From NCBI GenBank assembly GCA_021014325.1, contig CM037459.1, forward strand, positions 14,100,501-14,164,500: a stretch of DNA of 64,000 nt, in the 5' to 3' direction. Positions 33,398 to 46,277 of this stretch are shown here, piece after piece (position 1 is the stretch's first letter; every line of letters begins with the position of its first letter). This stretch comes from Plazaster borealis. Taxonomy: Eukaryota > Echinodermata > Asteroidea > Forcipulatida > Labidiasteridae. A program made the translations under genes and the position numbers. The notes under the pieces are model-generated. The model worked only from the letters and a program-made list of their open reading frames with translations. It ran no database searches and was not told the DNA's origin.

Positions 33398-34612
33398 GAT
33401 ACCAAACGTTTGCTATTTACATACAATGATCGTCCTTTCCGTTAATACTGTCATTGAATAACATATTATTTCAGGTTCAGAAGTGATAAGTCCATAGGGC
33501 ACAAGCTACCGGTAATTTGTATGGCCACGTTTTTGTATAAGGATGAACACAATAGTTTTTGAAGGCTTTTACCTACTGATTAATTGCCAAGTCATGAGCT
33601 GTTGACATTATCATAATGATGAAAGAAAATTACATTGAAGCTAAATAATGTCATCGTCATTAACATTTTACAAGTCAACTGTGACGGGGGATATTAATAA
33701 TGATCTATATAAAGGATTGCCATTGACTTGCCCAACGCGTACCAATTACTATCCAGTTTAATTTTGATGTAACAGGTGTTTTTTTTCTACAAACACAACT
33801 GGTGAGCGTTTCCTCCTACCACATGTAACAGTGTATCGCTTTGGGCGGCTGGGCTGTCCAGTGGCTAAAAGGTAGCCACTGGACCGCCCAGCCGCTCAAA
33901 GCGATAGGTCGAGCAGGATTTCTTCATTTTTATAAGTTTCCTGATTTTATTTTAATTTTATTTATTAAATTGTAAGCTTTAAATGTAATCATTCCAACAA
34001 AATGTTTTTGGTGTGGTAAAAAAGTGATGTGCCAAAATAAAAAATCACAAATATTTGCACCCGCGTTAATCGTCGCGAGACTTACACGGTCTATATTGAA
34101 CGTGAACACAGGGTACCTTATAGTTTCCCTTTTGCTTACTCCATCATGGTCCAAAGACCTTCATGGTCTGATTATTTTTGACCCCATCCCTATCGCTCGA
34201 GTTTGCTGAAAAGATGTTTAGTTTTCAAGACTCTTGCAGTAAATTACTAGAATCGTGGTTCAAATTTTAAAAGATACCAAAGGCTTGTTATTTACGTACA
34301 ATTATCGTCCTTTCCGTTAATACTGTCATTGAATAACATTTTATTTCAGGTTCAGAAGTGATAATTCCCTAGGGAACAATAAGTGCCTCTCGTTAATGGC
34401 TACCGGTAATTTTTATGGCAATTATTTTGTATATGGATGACACAATATTTGTAAAGGCTTTGATAGATCATCATTAATTTACCCCTTCACAGTTGGCTTG
34501 TAAAATGATAATAACGATGAAATTATTTGGTTTTAATGAAATTTTCTTTTATCGTCATGACAATGTCAAAAACTTATGACTTGGCAATTAATCAGTGAGA
34601 GCATTTGATGCC
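33398..34612. repeat. Mixed direct and inverted repeat, probably a decayed DNA element
   Basis: 33398-33570 recurs directly at 34277-34465 ('tcgtcctttccgttaatactg', 'aggttcagaagtgataa'). The adjoining 33570-33690 recurs inverted at about 34488-34605 ('ctgattaattgccaagtcat', 'cattttacaag'). Confidence 0.7.
33834..33906. repeat. 33 bp inverted repeat with 7-base loop
   Basis: Arms 33834-33866 and 33874-33906 pair with about two mismatches (TATCGCTTTGGGCGGCTGGG opposite CCCAGCCGCTCAAAGCGATA). It is GC-rich against an AT-rich background. It could be a small foldback element or a hairpin RNA. Confidence 0.85.
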
Positions 34613-35640
34613 AGGTAAAAACCTTCATCAACGACGTCCTAGTTTCGCGCATGTAACAGCTTGCTCGAGTTTGCATTGGTGTACGCCAAGGATCACGACG
34701 ATCGCCTTTTATTGCATGTTCTTTATGGTCAAACGTGAAACGAAAATTAAGGTCAGCTTTAAAACAAATAATAATAATAATAATATAAAAAATCTAAAAC
34801 TTGCGATATTTTTCACAACTTACAATTACTAAATCAAACCTTTTTTATTCAAACCTTTTAAAACATCACAATACGAGTTCTTTTTAAAAACAATTGCCAC
34901 AATACAAGCTGTAGCTACTATTAAAGGTGCAGCAACGTAACAAGTGTATAATTTTAGGGGGCACAAGGGGGGTGCTCCATTTTTTTCTAGGGGCACTTCT
35001 GGCCAAGTTTCCGTTTCCCTTTTTCTTAAACAAGCCCCTTTTCAGCGCCTTTCTTTAATGTAATTTACGAGTTTTGTATATGATAATCTAGCGTTAGTGT
35101 AAAAACAAATACATTGTCTGCGTGTAAATGGAAAAATAGTTTTAAAAACGTCGAAATTATTACATTAAAGCTTATGTAACATTTTACTCTGGAAATTCCC
35201 ATTCCCAAAGATCTAGATTTCAAATGGGGGGGGGGGGGGGCTCCCACTCTCCAAGCATTTGCAGTGCGGCTTACAGCACTTACGCGTACTGCCGGGCTAA
35301 ATAAAAAAGGTTTATCCTGCCCATGGAGCCATCAATTTTGAGTCCATTGAATGGCATTTTTTATTCAAACCTCGGTTCGGGCTTCGGCTCCGGGCTCCGT
35401 TTGGTGTTGTAAACTGCTCCAAAACTGATGACGGAGCCCAATCCGGAGTCGGAGACCAAGCCGAAGTTTGGAAAAGGCTTAAACATAGGACGCTTTGCAC
35501 CGTCGTTTCCAAACTGCCCGGTCTGCTCAAACGAGAAAAGGTGGTTTTTTGTGTGTGTTTTTTTTTCTTTCTTTTTTTTTTTGGGGGGGGGGGTTTAGTT
35601 AAAAAAAAAACATTGAATGCTTTCCGTTCGTCGTGCATTG
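34613..35640. other. No gene seen; homopolymer runs
   Basis: G runs at about 35227-35240 and 35583-35593, with T-rich and A-rich stretches. No gene or repeat family identified. Confidence 0.5.
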
Positions 35641-35649
35641 TCGAATATA

Positions 35650-36125
35650 ATCACTCAGTGAAATCTGGCTTTTCAATTTCACTCAGCTTCGCCTTGTGTG
35701 AAAAAATCTGTGTGGGGTAATCATTTTTCAAATCACATTAATAATATCCTGCCCCAAAAAGAGACACTAAGTTCCAAATAGTGGCTCAGATTGCACTACA
35801 GAGCATGATCTACAGGACTCACAAACTTCTGGGGCCCTCACCCCAGGCCGTAAAACTGTTTGTTGTCGCAGAATATGTGTCTACTCAATCACTAAAAACT
35901 GGCTTTTGCATTTCACCCAACTTCGCCTCGTGAAAATAAGTTATTGCGCGGTAATCATTTTGCAAATTACACTAATAATAACCCCACCCCAAAAGGGACA
36001 CTTATGTGCCAAATAGTGTCTCTGATTGCCCAACAGAGCATTTAGGAACCAAAAGCTTCCGGCCCTTAAGCAGGCCCTGGACCCCACGCCGTAATGGCTT
36101 TGGGCTCACCGCACGCCAGATGTCT
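35650..36125 (+). repeat. ~245 bp direct repeat, two copies
   Basis: 'ctggcttttcaatttcactc' at 35668 and 'ctggcttttgcatttcaccc' at 35901 start matching segments through 'gagacactaagttccaaatag' / 'gggacacttatgtgccaaatag'. Copies are about 80% alike by eye. Confidence 0.7.
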
Positions 36126-36354
36126 TTGAAAAACCAGCACCCCTTTGCAAAAAACGCTTCTCAAAGTGTGTATTCTAATGCAGCTAATTCTTCCTGCGTG
36201 GACATAACCACTCCAGATTTTCAGCAATATCTCCAAAATGCTACCACCTTTTGAAATTAAATTTTCACAGGTTAGTTTTATGGTATATATCTACAGCTAT
36301 GTAGGATTGAAACAAACAGTGGGTTCCAATTACCAAGAAACGTTTACAGCATCT
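36115..36354 (+). mobile_element. TTAA MITE family B, 5'-truncated
   Basis: Matches the 3' two-thirds of the element at 42350-42726 and ends at TTAA (36355-36358). Sequence upstream of about 36115 is unrelated to the MITE. Confidence 0.65.
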
Positions 36355-37881
36355 TTAAGATGCAACCTCAACGTACACATTATTGAAATATTAACTGTAG
36401 CTATTTTGGTAGAATGTACTTACATGCATCGTGTTTTATTTCTTATGAATTTGATACGCATAAAAAGGTTACATTTTAAAAAGATTTACTTTTGTAATTT
36501 CAAAAAGCTTTAAAATGTTTCACTCATGTTTGTTCCTTTTATGACTGATACACTCATTTCCTTTTCTCAATAACTTTCAAACAATACACGTCGAGGCATA
36601 AGTAGGTAGTTTTAGTTGGACGTAGACATAGCCTCGGTCTATAAATTCCATTGAATTAGGTTTTTTCCAAAATTAGCTGGAAAACAAAGCTTAGAATCGT
36701 TATAAAATGAGACTGAACTTTTCCGCGTGAGTTAGCATAACTGGCATGCACATTTTGTTGGCAGAATTTGTATTATTTCTCATTGAGCATTAGGACCCTA
36801 AATGTATAGTTGGCCCATAAGATGCATTGGCTGCAACAGTGTTAGTTTGTTTGACCTTGTTTAATTCCCTTTTTAATGGTCGCATGTCAACATTGACCTT
36901 TAGCGTTTCTTTTGAAACTACGTCGTCAAACAATACACTTCTTTTTTGAATAGATTATTCACTTGTTGTGTGTCCCTTAGGCCTACTTATCTGGGGGAAA
37001 AACAAAAAATATACGTCAAACTTGAGAAATGTCATTAAAGCACGTGGACATCAATGGCAATTTTTTTAATGAAAAAGCAGTATCTGCACTTTGTGATCCA
37101 ACATCAACACAAAATTTTAAAAAAACTTTGCAAGTTCAATCGGTTATCAGAGTCATGAGGAAATAGTGAAAACCCCATTACTTCAAACCTCGGGTTTGGG
37201 CCTTGCAAGATCGAAACTAATTATTTCAATAACTTATCAAAAGCTATTTATAGCATGTCAAGCGAAAATATATCGAGGGAAGTTTTCCACCGTGGTCATC
37301 TTTGAACCAGGTAAATGCAAATTTGTGAACATTTTATATTTTCAGTCTTACCAATAAAATGCATAGGGAGGTCGCATCATGAAAACACGAGATAATTGTT
37401 AGAAAGGTGTATTTTTTAATTTGAAATCAAAATATTAAAACGTAAAATAGTTTTGTTAATATAACCATATATATATATAAACACCTTCTGTTTGATAAAT
37501 TGTTCTTGCACATGACTAAAACTAAACACATTTCATACTGTCACTATGTAAATGAAATGTTTGCATCTAAAGTTCCTTGCTTTAAAACGATTATGGAGGA
37601 AATGGCATCGCGCATTTTTAACGGGTTCCAAAGATCGACAAGAGCGAAACTTGCACTGAGTCTATAATCACTTCATAACCACACAAAGGATGTGTGCAAC
37701 TCTAACTGTTGAACTTTTCCTGCCAAATATTATCTGATAATACTAATTGAGACAAATTTTTGGGACGCTTAGATTATAAGAAGATTGATATAAATATTTG
37801 TTTGCAAAACTGGGTTTAAAAGTTCATGCAATTGAAACGTTCTTACGGTATTTCAATAAGTATCGTCCGTGGTCGTGACGC

Positions 37882-38480
37882 TTGTCTCCATTGGACGTAA
37901 GTGGGTTTGAAAATGAAATGTTTAATCCCTGTAGGCGTGTCAGCCCCAGAACCATCTTGGGTTGTTCAAACTTGTCTTTTACTGATGCCTTACAAATGTG
38001 TGAACTTGACTCTCTATCTGACCGGAGGGTGGATCCCTGCCGTGGGCTTGGAGGGGTTGTCTCAATCAGATCGTACCAATAATCTCATCCCTCCAACCAG
38101 GTTGTCGAGTCATGGCAGATGCCTTCGTACTTCAAACAGAGTTTCACAGCTCCGTGTCAGAACCACTCGTTTTCAAAATAGCCCAATCCCTTATTTCGTT
38201 AATTTGCTTAATACCTAATGTATTTTCGATGCGTTTTACTCTTTCTCAGGTTTTATACTATTTTTCACTGCGTTTTTACAGTTATTGTTTATTGCTAATT
38301 GTGTTTATTGTATTCCTCGTCCATTCCTGTTTTCAGGTGTGTGTGTTTTACTTCTTTTAATCCTACTTGTAATTTTCTTACCGTTTTTACTATATTGCTA
38401 ATTACTGATTGTAAATCACTCCCAATTTGGCCTTAGGCCACGAAATGTAACGTTAATAAAATGAAATGAATTGAAATGAA
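37882..38480 (+). mobile_element. 5'-truncated non-LTR retrotransposon 3' end (CR1/L2-like)
   Basis: The frame ending at 38218 closes with RVRTTRFQNSPIPYFVNLLN, which looks like the C-terminal tail of CR1/L2-type ORF2 proteins. It is followed by a 3' UTR and a tail at about 38455-38480 of AATAAAATGAAATGAATTG type. No reverse transcriptase core remains. Confidence 0.55.
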
Positions 38481-38696
38481 ACAAACAAAATGAGTAATGA
38501 TTAATGGCACGTGCAAATCTTGTTGGTCAAAGTTTGCTCATCATTTTTGCCCAACGTTGGTTCAAATATTAACTATAACTAAATCATTGGGCATTGCTTT
38601 ATAGTGGTCGGGTAATAACCTTTATCTATGCCTTGTTTTTAAAGGTAGGTTTCGCATCGAGGTTTTTCCTTTTGCGCCAAAGGGGACTCATATTGA

Positions 38697-38965
38697 TTAC
38701 ACAATGATGAAGGTCTCACTTTCCTTTTCGATCATTTCTTAAAAGTATTGCATTGATCATTTTGATTGATACAGCACTGGATCGATATACCGAAACTGGA
38801 AAGAGTCAGTTAATTCAAACTACCGTGCATGTTCGAACTCATACAACGAGTGCGCATCAATAGTTCTCATTGCAGGGCTTCGAAGTGCGCCCTCAGTGTT
38901 CTTGTGACTAATGCAACTTTCTCATTTACTTTTTTTCTTTAACAACTTAAAGTTGAATTTTTTCT
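38697..38965 (+). promoter_or_regulatory. Remnant of receptor upstream region, promoter-proximal part deleted
   Basis: Carries the 'acacaatgatgaaggtctcac' to 'cgaagtgcgccctcagtgtt' blocks seen upstream of the 31147 gene. About 600 bases that lie between these and the ATG in that gene are missing here. The sequence jumps from 'aacttaaagttg' almost directly into coding sequence. Confidence 0.55.
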
Positions 38966-38974
38966 TTCACTACC

Positions 38975-41900
38975 GTGTCTCTGCCCCAAATCAATGATAC
39001 AATGGGAACACCCGCTTTCTCGTCGCCTTATTCTTACAAGGTTCGCATCGCTTTAGCCTGTGTGTGTATCATGGTCTCCATTCTGGGCCTCGTTGGAAAC
39101 AGTCTCGTCATCTGGTCCGTCATGTCCAAGAAACTCCGCACCGTGACCAACGCCTTTGTGGTCAACCTCAGCGTGGCTGATTTCTGGACCAGTCTCTCCT
39201 ACCCGTGGATTTCTGTAGCTTTGCTTAGCCACGGTAGCTTGCCCTTGGAGTCGGAGGTCCCGTGTGTCATTGCTGCTATTCAGCTTTACACTGGTCTCGG
39301 TACAAGTATCTAAATGACCTAAATGTAGCCCCAAACCTGTACCTAAATGTCGCCCCGACCTAAATGTAGCCCCAGACCTGTACCTAAATGTCGCCCCGAC
39401 CTAAATGTAGCCCCAAACCTGTACCTAAATGTCGCCCCGACCTAAATGTCGCCCCGACCAATGTAGACGCAAAGTTGTACATAAAGTTAGTGTGATTTTA
39501 TTTTATTAATATATTATTGTTATTATTATTATTGTTTGTTTATTTTATTTTATTTATTTATTTATTTATTTATTTTATTTATTTATTTATTTATTTATTT
39601 TATTTATTTATTTATTTTTTTTTTTTTGGGGGGGGAACGGGCTGTAAAAGTTTGCGGTCATATAACTCTTTGTTCTAAGCCACAAACATGAACCTATTAC
39701 TAGATATTCGTCGTAGGAAGTCTGTGGATGTTCAGTCTAAGCATGGAGGTAAGATTTACTTCAAACTTGTACTGAGGACAAGCCTATTGCGTTGTTTCCA
39801 TTGTTCGACACCGCAACCGAACCCCCCCCCCCCCACCCCCACCCACCAAAACGTTTTGAACACTCTGGATGCTGCGGTTTCAGGGCTCTTTCCGGTATAT
39901 GTAAGACGGAGAAGGACTTCGGATGTCAAATGTCATTCAGCGGTGCTCGTTCACAAACTGCCTTATTTATTTGCCTGTGAAATGATGGTTAGTTAGTCTG
40001 TCTGTGTCCTTGCTCTATGGTATGTAAACACAAATGTAATTATTACTTGATGATTAAGATTTACGATTTAGGTAGGCTTAAAATCCTTTTCTTGAAGGGA
40101 AAGGTTGAGTGAAAATGACATTTCAATCAGTTTTAATTATTATTATTCTTTCGGGGGGAGGGGTTAGCATAGTAATTTCGTCTACAATCATGTGGATATG
40201 TTTCATCCGTAAACTTGAAAAGTGGTGTGGGTTTTTTTGACTTACAAAACAAGATTATTAATTTGAACATGCTATGATTTATATTCTGCCGGATTTGAAT
40301 TGATGCTAACCACCGTTTAGGTATATTATTTACATTTACTGTGTGTGCAAAAAATCATATCTCGTGAACCAAAAAGGGTTTGGACTTTAAGCTAACCATG
40401 TACTTAGACCTAGTGTGTCGATGAAACCGCAAAGGTTTTCGGGATGATGACGTCATCGATGACGTCATAACAATAAATCAATGTTTCATATTTAGAACAA
40501 TCATATCTGGAGAACTATAATTGCTACACACAAGATATTTGGACCATGTGAAAGACCCTGGAGTATTTTTAAAATCTTACACAAAGTGTGACCCCTTGTG
40601 ACCTTTACTTCCGTTTATTTTTTATTTATTTTGTTAAGTTCGTAAAAAAGATGTTAGGAACCTAAAAAGCCTTAAAAACAATTTTTCGCTTTTCATTCCC
40701 CCCCCCAAAAAAACAACCCCAACAACCCACATCTCTATTTAGTCATATTTCCAAAATATTTCTAAACACCCTCCATAAAATTGCCGTGTTGTCTCAGGAT
40801 ATGGGTGGTTTCCAATGTGGCTATTTTGTGCACGGCCTATTGAGCGAGTTGAACCCGCTATAGGCCTATGGGCATATTCTTAGACGCGGATTCCCCATAC
40901 ACTGCACAAGCAATGGGTACAGGAATATGGCCATATCCTGGATCAACCACAGCGCATGCAATGGGTACAGGAATATGGCCATATCACGGGTCCACAGCAC
41001 CGCGACGTTGATACAAGTTGGGATGTGTTACACATCCAAGATTTGAAAGTCATGCCGAACATCTTGTTTTTGTTTAACAAGAATTTAAGTCTAGTTTTAC
41101 ATGTTTTTGTTTAAAACGAGTCAAACAACTCGCTCTAACACTCATTCTAGCTATCATTACAATCATGGGTTTAGGTCGGGGCGACATTTAGGTACAGGTT
41201 TGGGGCTACATTTAGGTCGGGCGACATTTAGGTACAGGTTTGGGGCTACAGTTAGGTCGGGCGACATTTAGGGCTCGGGCTACATTTAGGGGCCGCACCC
41301 CCGATCCACGGATACCTACAGTCGGTGGTACACCCCGCGTAAAGTAACCGTCATGATCGCAGTGACTTGGGTTATCCCGTGTATTGTGTTTTTCCTCCCG
41401 CCGATTCTGGGCATTGGTGCTTTTGGTTACGATCCGCAGGACAATACGTGTACAGACAAAGATGGTCACCAACGAGGCTCTCAGTACAACCTGATTCAGT
41501 CTTTGGGTCTATACCCAGTCCCAATGCTCATCATCATCTGTTGCTACACGGCACTCTACATCCATCTCAAACGACACTTCAGGAAACAAAAGACGAGCAT
41601 ATCTGTCAAGAATAGTCAGTCAATCTCCACACCGGCTGGTGTGAGTGGTGAAACGTCTACCAGTTTCACCGTTGTCACCGGGGAGTCTTCAGTAACTAAT
41701 GCTGAACACGTCTCAAAGAAAGCAAGGCGTCAGCAACTAAGCAACTAGCTTTCACCAAGAACCTCTTCCTTGTGTTTTGCATCTTCACATTGTTACTGTC
41801 TGCTTACTTTATCTCTCTCGCTATACCATCCAGTCGTAAGTTTGCTGTCTACGCAGGTACCATAACTATTTTTAACAGCTGCGTAAACCCCATCATCTAC

Positions 41901-42017
41901 GCAGTCAATCATCCACAGTTCAAAGTAGTAATGCGGAAGATAATTAAGTATCGTTACTCTGAAATACAAGAACCTTCCGATTTACTGAAATTCTTGCTGT
42001 CATTGCGAAAGAATTAA
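38975..42017 (+). pseudogene. GPCR pseudogene split by transposon, unit 1
   Basis: The first half (38975-39312) encodes the N-terminus to the middle of TM3. The family's MNNMD start is lost: the frame opens at a GTG, with the first ATG at 39002. After a ~2 kb insertion, coding similarity resumes at about 41305 with TM4 and runs to a stop at 41748, caused by a 12-base deletion and a small 'agcaacta' duplication in the third loop. The last 81 codons (41772-42017: TM6, TM7 with NPIIY, tail) continue in another frame. About 45 bases of coding sequence around the NRM motif are missing at the insertion. At least three independent lesions mean no functional receptor is expected. Confidence 0.9.
39313..41298. 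mobile_element. Minisatellite-ended DNA transposon inside receptor pseudogene, unit 1
   Basis: Same family as 22544-24301. The right end is complete to GGGCCGCAC. The left end lacks the outermost TGTGCGGCACC module and starts within the array. It includes an expanded (ATTT)n tract (39534-39626), paired TGACGTCA (40448-40467), and a twice-repeated GGAATATGGCCATATC palindrome (about 40920-40985) absent from the 22544 copy. No clean target duplication; target bases are deleted. Confidence 0.85.
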
Positions 42018-42049
42018 CAAAGTCTGCTCAGGTATTGTGTAAGTAGCAT

Positions 42050-42265
42050 CATCGACACCACCACCACCACCACCATCAACTTCATTATTATCGACACCAC
42101 TATATTATCTTCTTCATAACCATTGACATAGCACCAACAATACCATCTTCAATACAGCACCTTCTTTACCAGCACCAGTATGTTTTTTTTGACGGAAGCA
42201 TCACAGCATCTTCATAGTCGACAGCATCACCAGGATCTTCATCATCGACATCATCACCAGCATCG
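42050..42265 (+). repeat. CAC/ATC simple repeat 3' of pseudogene, with AATAAA nearby
   Basis: Same 3' flank as the 31147 gene. An AATAAA is present at about 42281 where the 31147 gene has AACAAA. Confidence 0.7.
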
Positions 42266-42349
42266 GCATGTAGTACCTCTAATAAAACAATTGAATAATC
42301 AGCACGAACAGTATAGTATCACAGTTTTAAAGAACGGAGACACAGTTAA

Positions 42350-42726
42350 AAGGTATCGTACACGTTTGGTAATGACTCTGAAAATTAATGGCAATAAAAA
42401 CTTACTGGTTGAGAAGAACAGCAGCTTTGGATAGTATAATGAATTTTGAGAAACTTTTCACTTCGAAGTACTGCGGTTATTGAAAAAGATATCACCTTTT
42501 TTCCCAAAAAAATTAATCTGAGAAGCGCTACAGCGGTAACGCTGTGTATTCTACGCAGTTTATTCTTCCTGCGTGGACATAACCACTCCAGATTTTCAGC
42601 AATATCTGCAAAACGCTACCACCTTCTGAAATTAAATTTTCACAAGTTAGTTTTATGGTATATATCTACAACTATGTAGGATTGAAACGAACAGTGGGTT
42701 CCAATTACCAAACGTTTACAACATCT
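42350..42726 (+). mobile_element. TTAA-flanked MITE, family B
   Basis: 377 bp between TTAA at 42346-42349 and TTAA at 42727-42730, with ends AAGGTATCGTACACGTTTGG and ACCAAACGTTTACAACATCT. The most complete family B copy in the window, repeated in unit 2 at 50151. Confidence 0.85.
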
Positions 42727-43913
42727 TTAAGAAGCAACCTCAACGTACACATTGAAATATTAACTGTAGCTATTTTGGTAGAATGTACTTGCATGCGTCG
42801 TGTTTTATTTCTTATGAATTTGATACGCATAAAAAGGTTACATTTTAAAAAGATTTACTTTTGTAATTTCAAAAAGCTTTAAAATGTTTCACTCATGTTT
42901 TTTCTTTTTTATGGCTGATACACTCAATTCCTTTTCTCAATAACTTTTAAACAATACATGGTAAAAGCATAAGTAAGTAGTTTTAGTTGGACGTAGACAA
43001 AGCCTCGGTCTATAAATTCCATTGAATTAGGTTTTTTCCAAAATTAGCTGGAAAACAAAGCTTAGAATCGTTATAAACTGAGATTGAACTTTTCCGCGTG
43101 AGTTAGCATAACTGGCATGCACATTTTGTTGGCAGAATTTGTATTATTTCTCATTGAGCATTAGGACCCTAAATGTATAGTTGGCCCCTTAGATATGGCT
43201 GCAATAGTGTTTGTTTGACCTTGTTTGTTTCCCTTTTTAATGGTCGCATGTCAACATTGGCCTTTAGCGTTTCTTTTAAGACTACGTCTTAACAATACAC
43301 TTCTTTTTTGAATAGATTATTCCCTTGTCGTGTGTCCCTTAGGCCTACCTATCTGAAGAAAAAAGAAAAAAAAGAAAAATACGTCCAACTTGAGAAATGT
43401 CATTACAGCACGTGGACATCAATGGTAGTAATTGTGATAAAAAAGCAGTATCTGCACTTTGTGATCCAACATTACTGTCACACCATCCCAGGGTGGACAT
43501 CGCAGTGGGTAGTTATGGCGAGGACGACAATTCAAAAGGACAGGTTACACTTAACGCGAACTTTACCAAAACAATATTACCATTTAATTAAATTCAAATT
43601 AACTATTTATACAATTTCTGAGTTGACTTTAGACAATACATCACATTAATTTATACTACGAAGCCACCACCATAAATAATACGTCTCGCACTTAGCCAGG
43701 GAGTAGGGTCACTAGAAAGTTAGGACGTTGTTGTCCGATAATAGCTATACTTAGATGTACTGGTGTCCTCCGACTAGGGCGTAGACTTTTCCAACAAAAA
43801 CTAGCCACTTCAGAACTGCATGTAGATGGCGTTACTGGATGCATGCATGTTACTAGTGACTGGGGTTCCCCACAGGCCGCACTATCCACACAGGACTGTG
43901 TCCTCCTTCTGGT

Positions 43914-44358
43914 GTCCACTCAGGACGATGTCCACTCAGGACGATGTCCACTCAGGACGATGTCCACTCAGGACGATGTCCACTCAGGACGATGTCCACT
44001 CAGGACGATGTCCACTCAGGACGATGTCCACTCAGGACGATGTCCGATCAGGACGATGTCCACTCAGGACGATGTCCACTCAGGACGTTGTACACTCAGG
44101 ACGATGTCCACTCAGGACGATGTCCACTCAGGACGATGTCCACTCAGGACGATGTCCACTCAGGACGATGTCCACTCAGGACGATGTCCACCAGGACGAT
44201 GTCCACTCAGGACGATGTCCACTCAGGACGATGTCCACTCAGGACGATGTCCACTCAGGACGATGTCCACTCAGGACGATGTCCACTCAGGACGATGTCC
44301 ACTCAGGACGATGTCCACTCAGGACGATGTCCACTCAGGACGATGTCCACTCAGGACG
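43914..44358 (+). repeat. 16 bp minisatellite GTCCACTCAGGACGAT, ~28 copies
   Basis: Twenty-seven units plus a partial one. Visible variants are a GTCCGATCAGG unit, a GTTGTACACTCAGG junction and one unit short by a T. Since 16 is not a multiple of three and the unit has no stop codon, all three plus frames stay open. The resulting 'proteins' are artefacts. Confidence 0.95.
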
Positions 44359-45678
44359 TACTGTATGAGGGCAAGGTTGTGTGCGTTGCGTTGGTGGTGT
44401 CACTATCTCACACAGAAATCGCTTGGTTGCCACACTTGGTGCCACACAGGCTCTGTACATCCCTTAGGGCCGAAGTTGGTCCTTACCGGGGGACCAGTTT
44501 TCCAACTGGCCTTTATCCTACGATGTTGAGGTACACCTGAGGCATTATAACTATCCAGCTACAGTATATAGCTGAGCTGAGCTGTGCATTCCATACTAAA
44601 GCAAGGTTAATGCTGCCTCACCAAAATCTAGGGTGTGTCTGCCTGCCTGTGCAGTCCCTGCCTATGCTACTACACACACAGAATCACCCATGCATACCTT
44701 ATTTGCATATCGGTCAAAGAGAAGTAAATTTGCATACCATGCAAATATATTTGTACAGTACCTCTAGGATTCTTCTCCTGGGGTAAAAGAACTTTATAAA
44801 ATTTAGACTACTCCCATTCTTAGGGGGGGGGTAACTTAACAGTAAAATGAAAATTATCAAATGGGCTGTGTTTACAGGATAAAGTCATTTCTTGACAATT
44901 ACCACACACAAACAAACAAAAACACTTTGCATGTTCAATCGGTTATCAGAGTCATGAGGAAATAGTGGCGACCCCATTACTTCAAACTTCGGGTTTGGGA
45001 CTTGCAAGATCGAAACTAATTATTTCAATAACTTCTCAAAAGCTATTTATAGCATGTCAAGCGAAAATACATCGAGGGAAGTTTTCCACCGTGGTCATCT
45101 TTGAACCAGGTAAATGCAAATTTGTGAACATTTTATATTTTCAGTCTTACCAATAAGATGCATAGGGAGGTCGCATCATGAAAACACGAGATAATTGTTA
45201 GAAAGGTGTATTTTTTAATTTGAAATCAAAATATTAAAACGTAAAATAGTTTTGTTAATATAACCATATATATATAAACACCTTCTGTTTGATAAATTGT
45301 TCTTGCACATGACTAAAACTAAACACATTTCATACTGTCACTATGTAAATGAAATGTTTGCATCTAAAGTTCCTTGCTTTAAAACGATTATGGAGGAAAT
45401 GGCATCGCGCATTTTTAACGGGTTCCAAAGATCGACAAGAGCGAAACTTGCACTGAGTCTATAATCACTTCATAACCACACAAAGGATGTGTGCAACTCT
45501 AACTGTTGAACTTTTCCTGCCAAATATTATCTGATAATACTAATTGAGACAAATTTTTGGGACGCTTAGATTATAAGAAGATTGATATAAATATTTGTTT
45601 GCAAAACTGGGTTTAAAAGTTCATGCAATTGAAACGTTCTTACGGTATTTCAATAAGTATCGTCCGTGGTCGTGACGC

Positions 45679-46277
45679 TTGTCTCCATTGGACGTAAGTG
45701 GGTTTGAAAATGAAATGTTTAATCCCTGTAGGCGTGTCAGCCCCAGAACCATCTTGGGTTGTTCAAACTTGTCTTTTACTGATGCCTTACAAATGTGTGA
45801 ACTTGACTCTCTATCTGACCGGAGGGTGGATCCCTGCCGTGGGCTTGGAGGGGTTGTCTCAATCAGATCGTACCAATAATCTCATCCCTCCAACCAGGTT
45901 GTCGAGTCATGGCAGATGCCTTCGTACTTCAAACAGAGTTTCACAGCTCCGTGTCAGAACCACTCGTTTTCAAAATAGCCCAATCCCTTATTTCGTTAAT
46001 TTGCTTAATACCTAATGTATTTTCGATGCGTTTTACTCTTTCTCAGGTTTTATACTATTTTTCACTGCGTTTTTACAGTTATTGTTTATTGCTAATTGTG
46101 TTTATTGTATTCCTCGTCCATTCCTGTTTTCAGGTGTGTGTGTTTTACTTCTTTTAATCCTACTTGTAATTTTCTTACCGTTTTTACTATATTGCTAATT
46201 ACTGATTGTAAATCACTCCCAATTTGGCCTTAGGCCACGAAATGTAACGTTAATAAAATGAAATGAATTGAAATGAA
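45679..46277 (+). mobile_element. LINE 3' end, unit 2 copy
   Basis: Identical by eye to 37882-38480, including the LLN terminus and the AATAAAATGAAATG tail. Confidence 0.55.

Larger units (their letters stand above)
37124..44922 (+). repeat. Tandem segmental duplication, unit 1 (~7.8 kb)
   Basis: Matches 44923-52740 with an offset of 7797-7818 bases. The contents are the same in order: LINE 3' end, receptor first half, minisatellite-ended transposon, receptor second half, TTAA MITE and 16 bp minisatellite. Over most of the length only scattered substitutions are visible. Confidence 0.9.

Noticed and set aside
37901..38218. 105-codon frame as a standalone gene (also 45698-46015)
   Set aside because: Its end resembles the C-terminus of a LINE ORF2 and it is followed by a retroposon-like tail, so I treat it as a transposon remnant.
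43914..44358. CRISPR-like array
   Set aside because: Units are contiguous 16-mers with no unique spacers, in a eukaryotic genome.
43826..44540. Long overlapping open frames rich in DDVHSGRCPLRTMST (also 51627-52358)
   Set aside because: They are the three-frame translation of a 16 bp minisatellite without stops, with no conserved domain.
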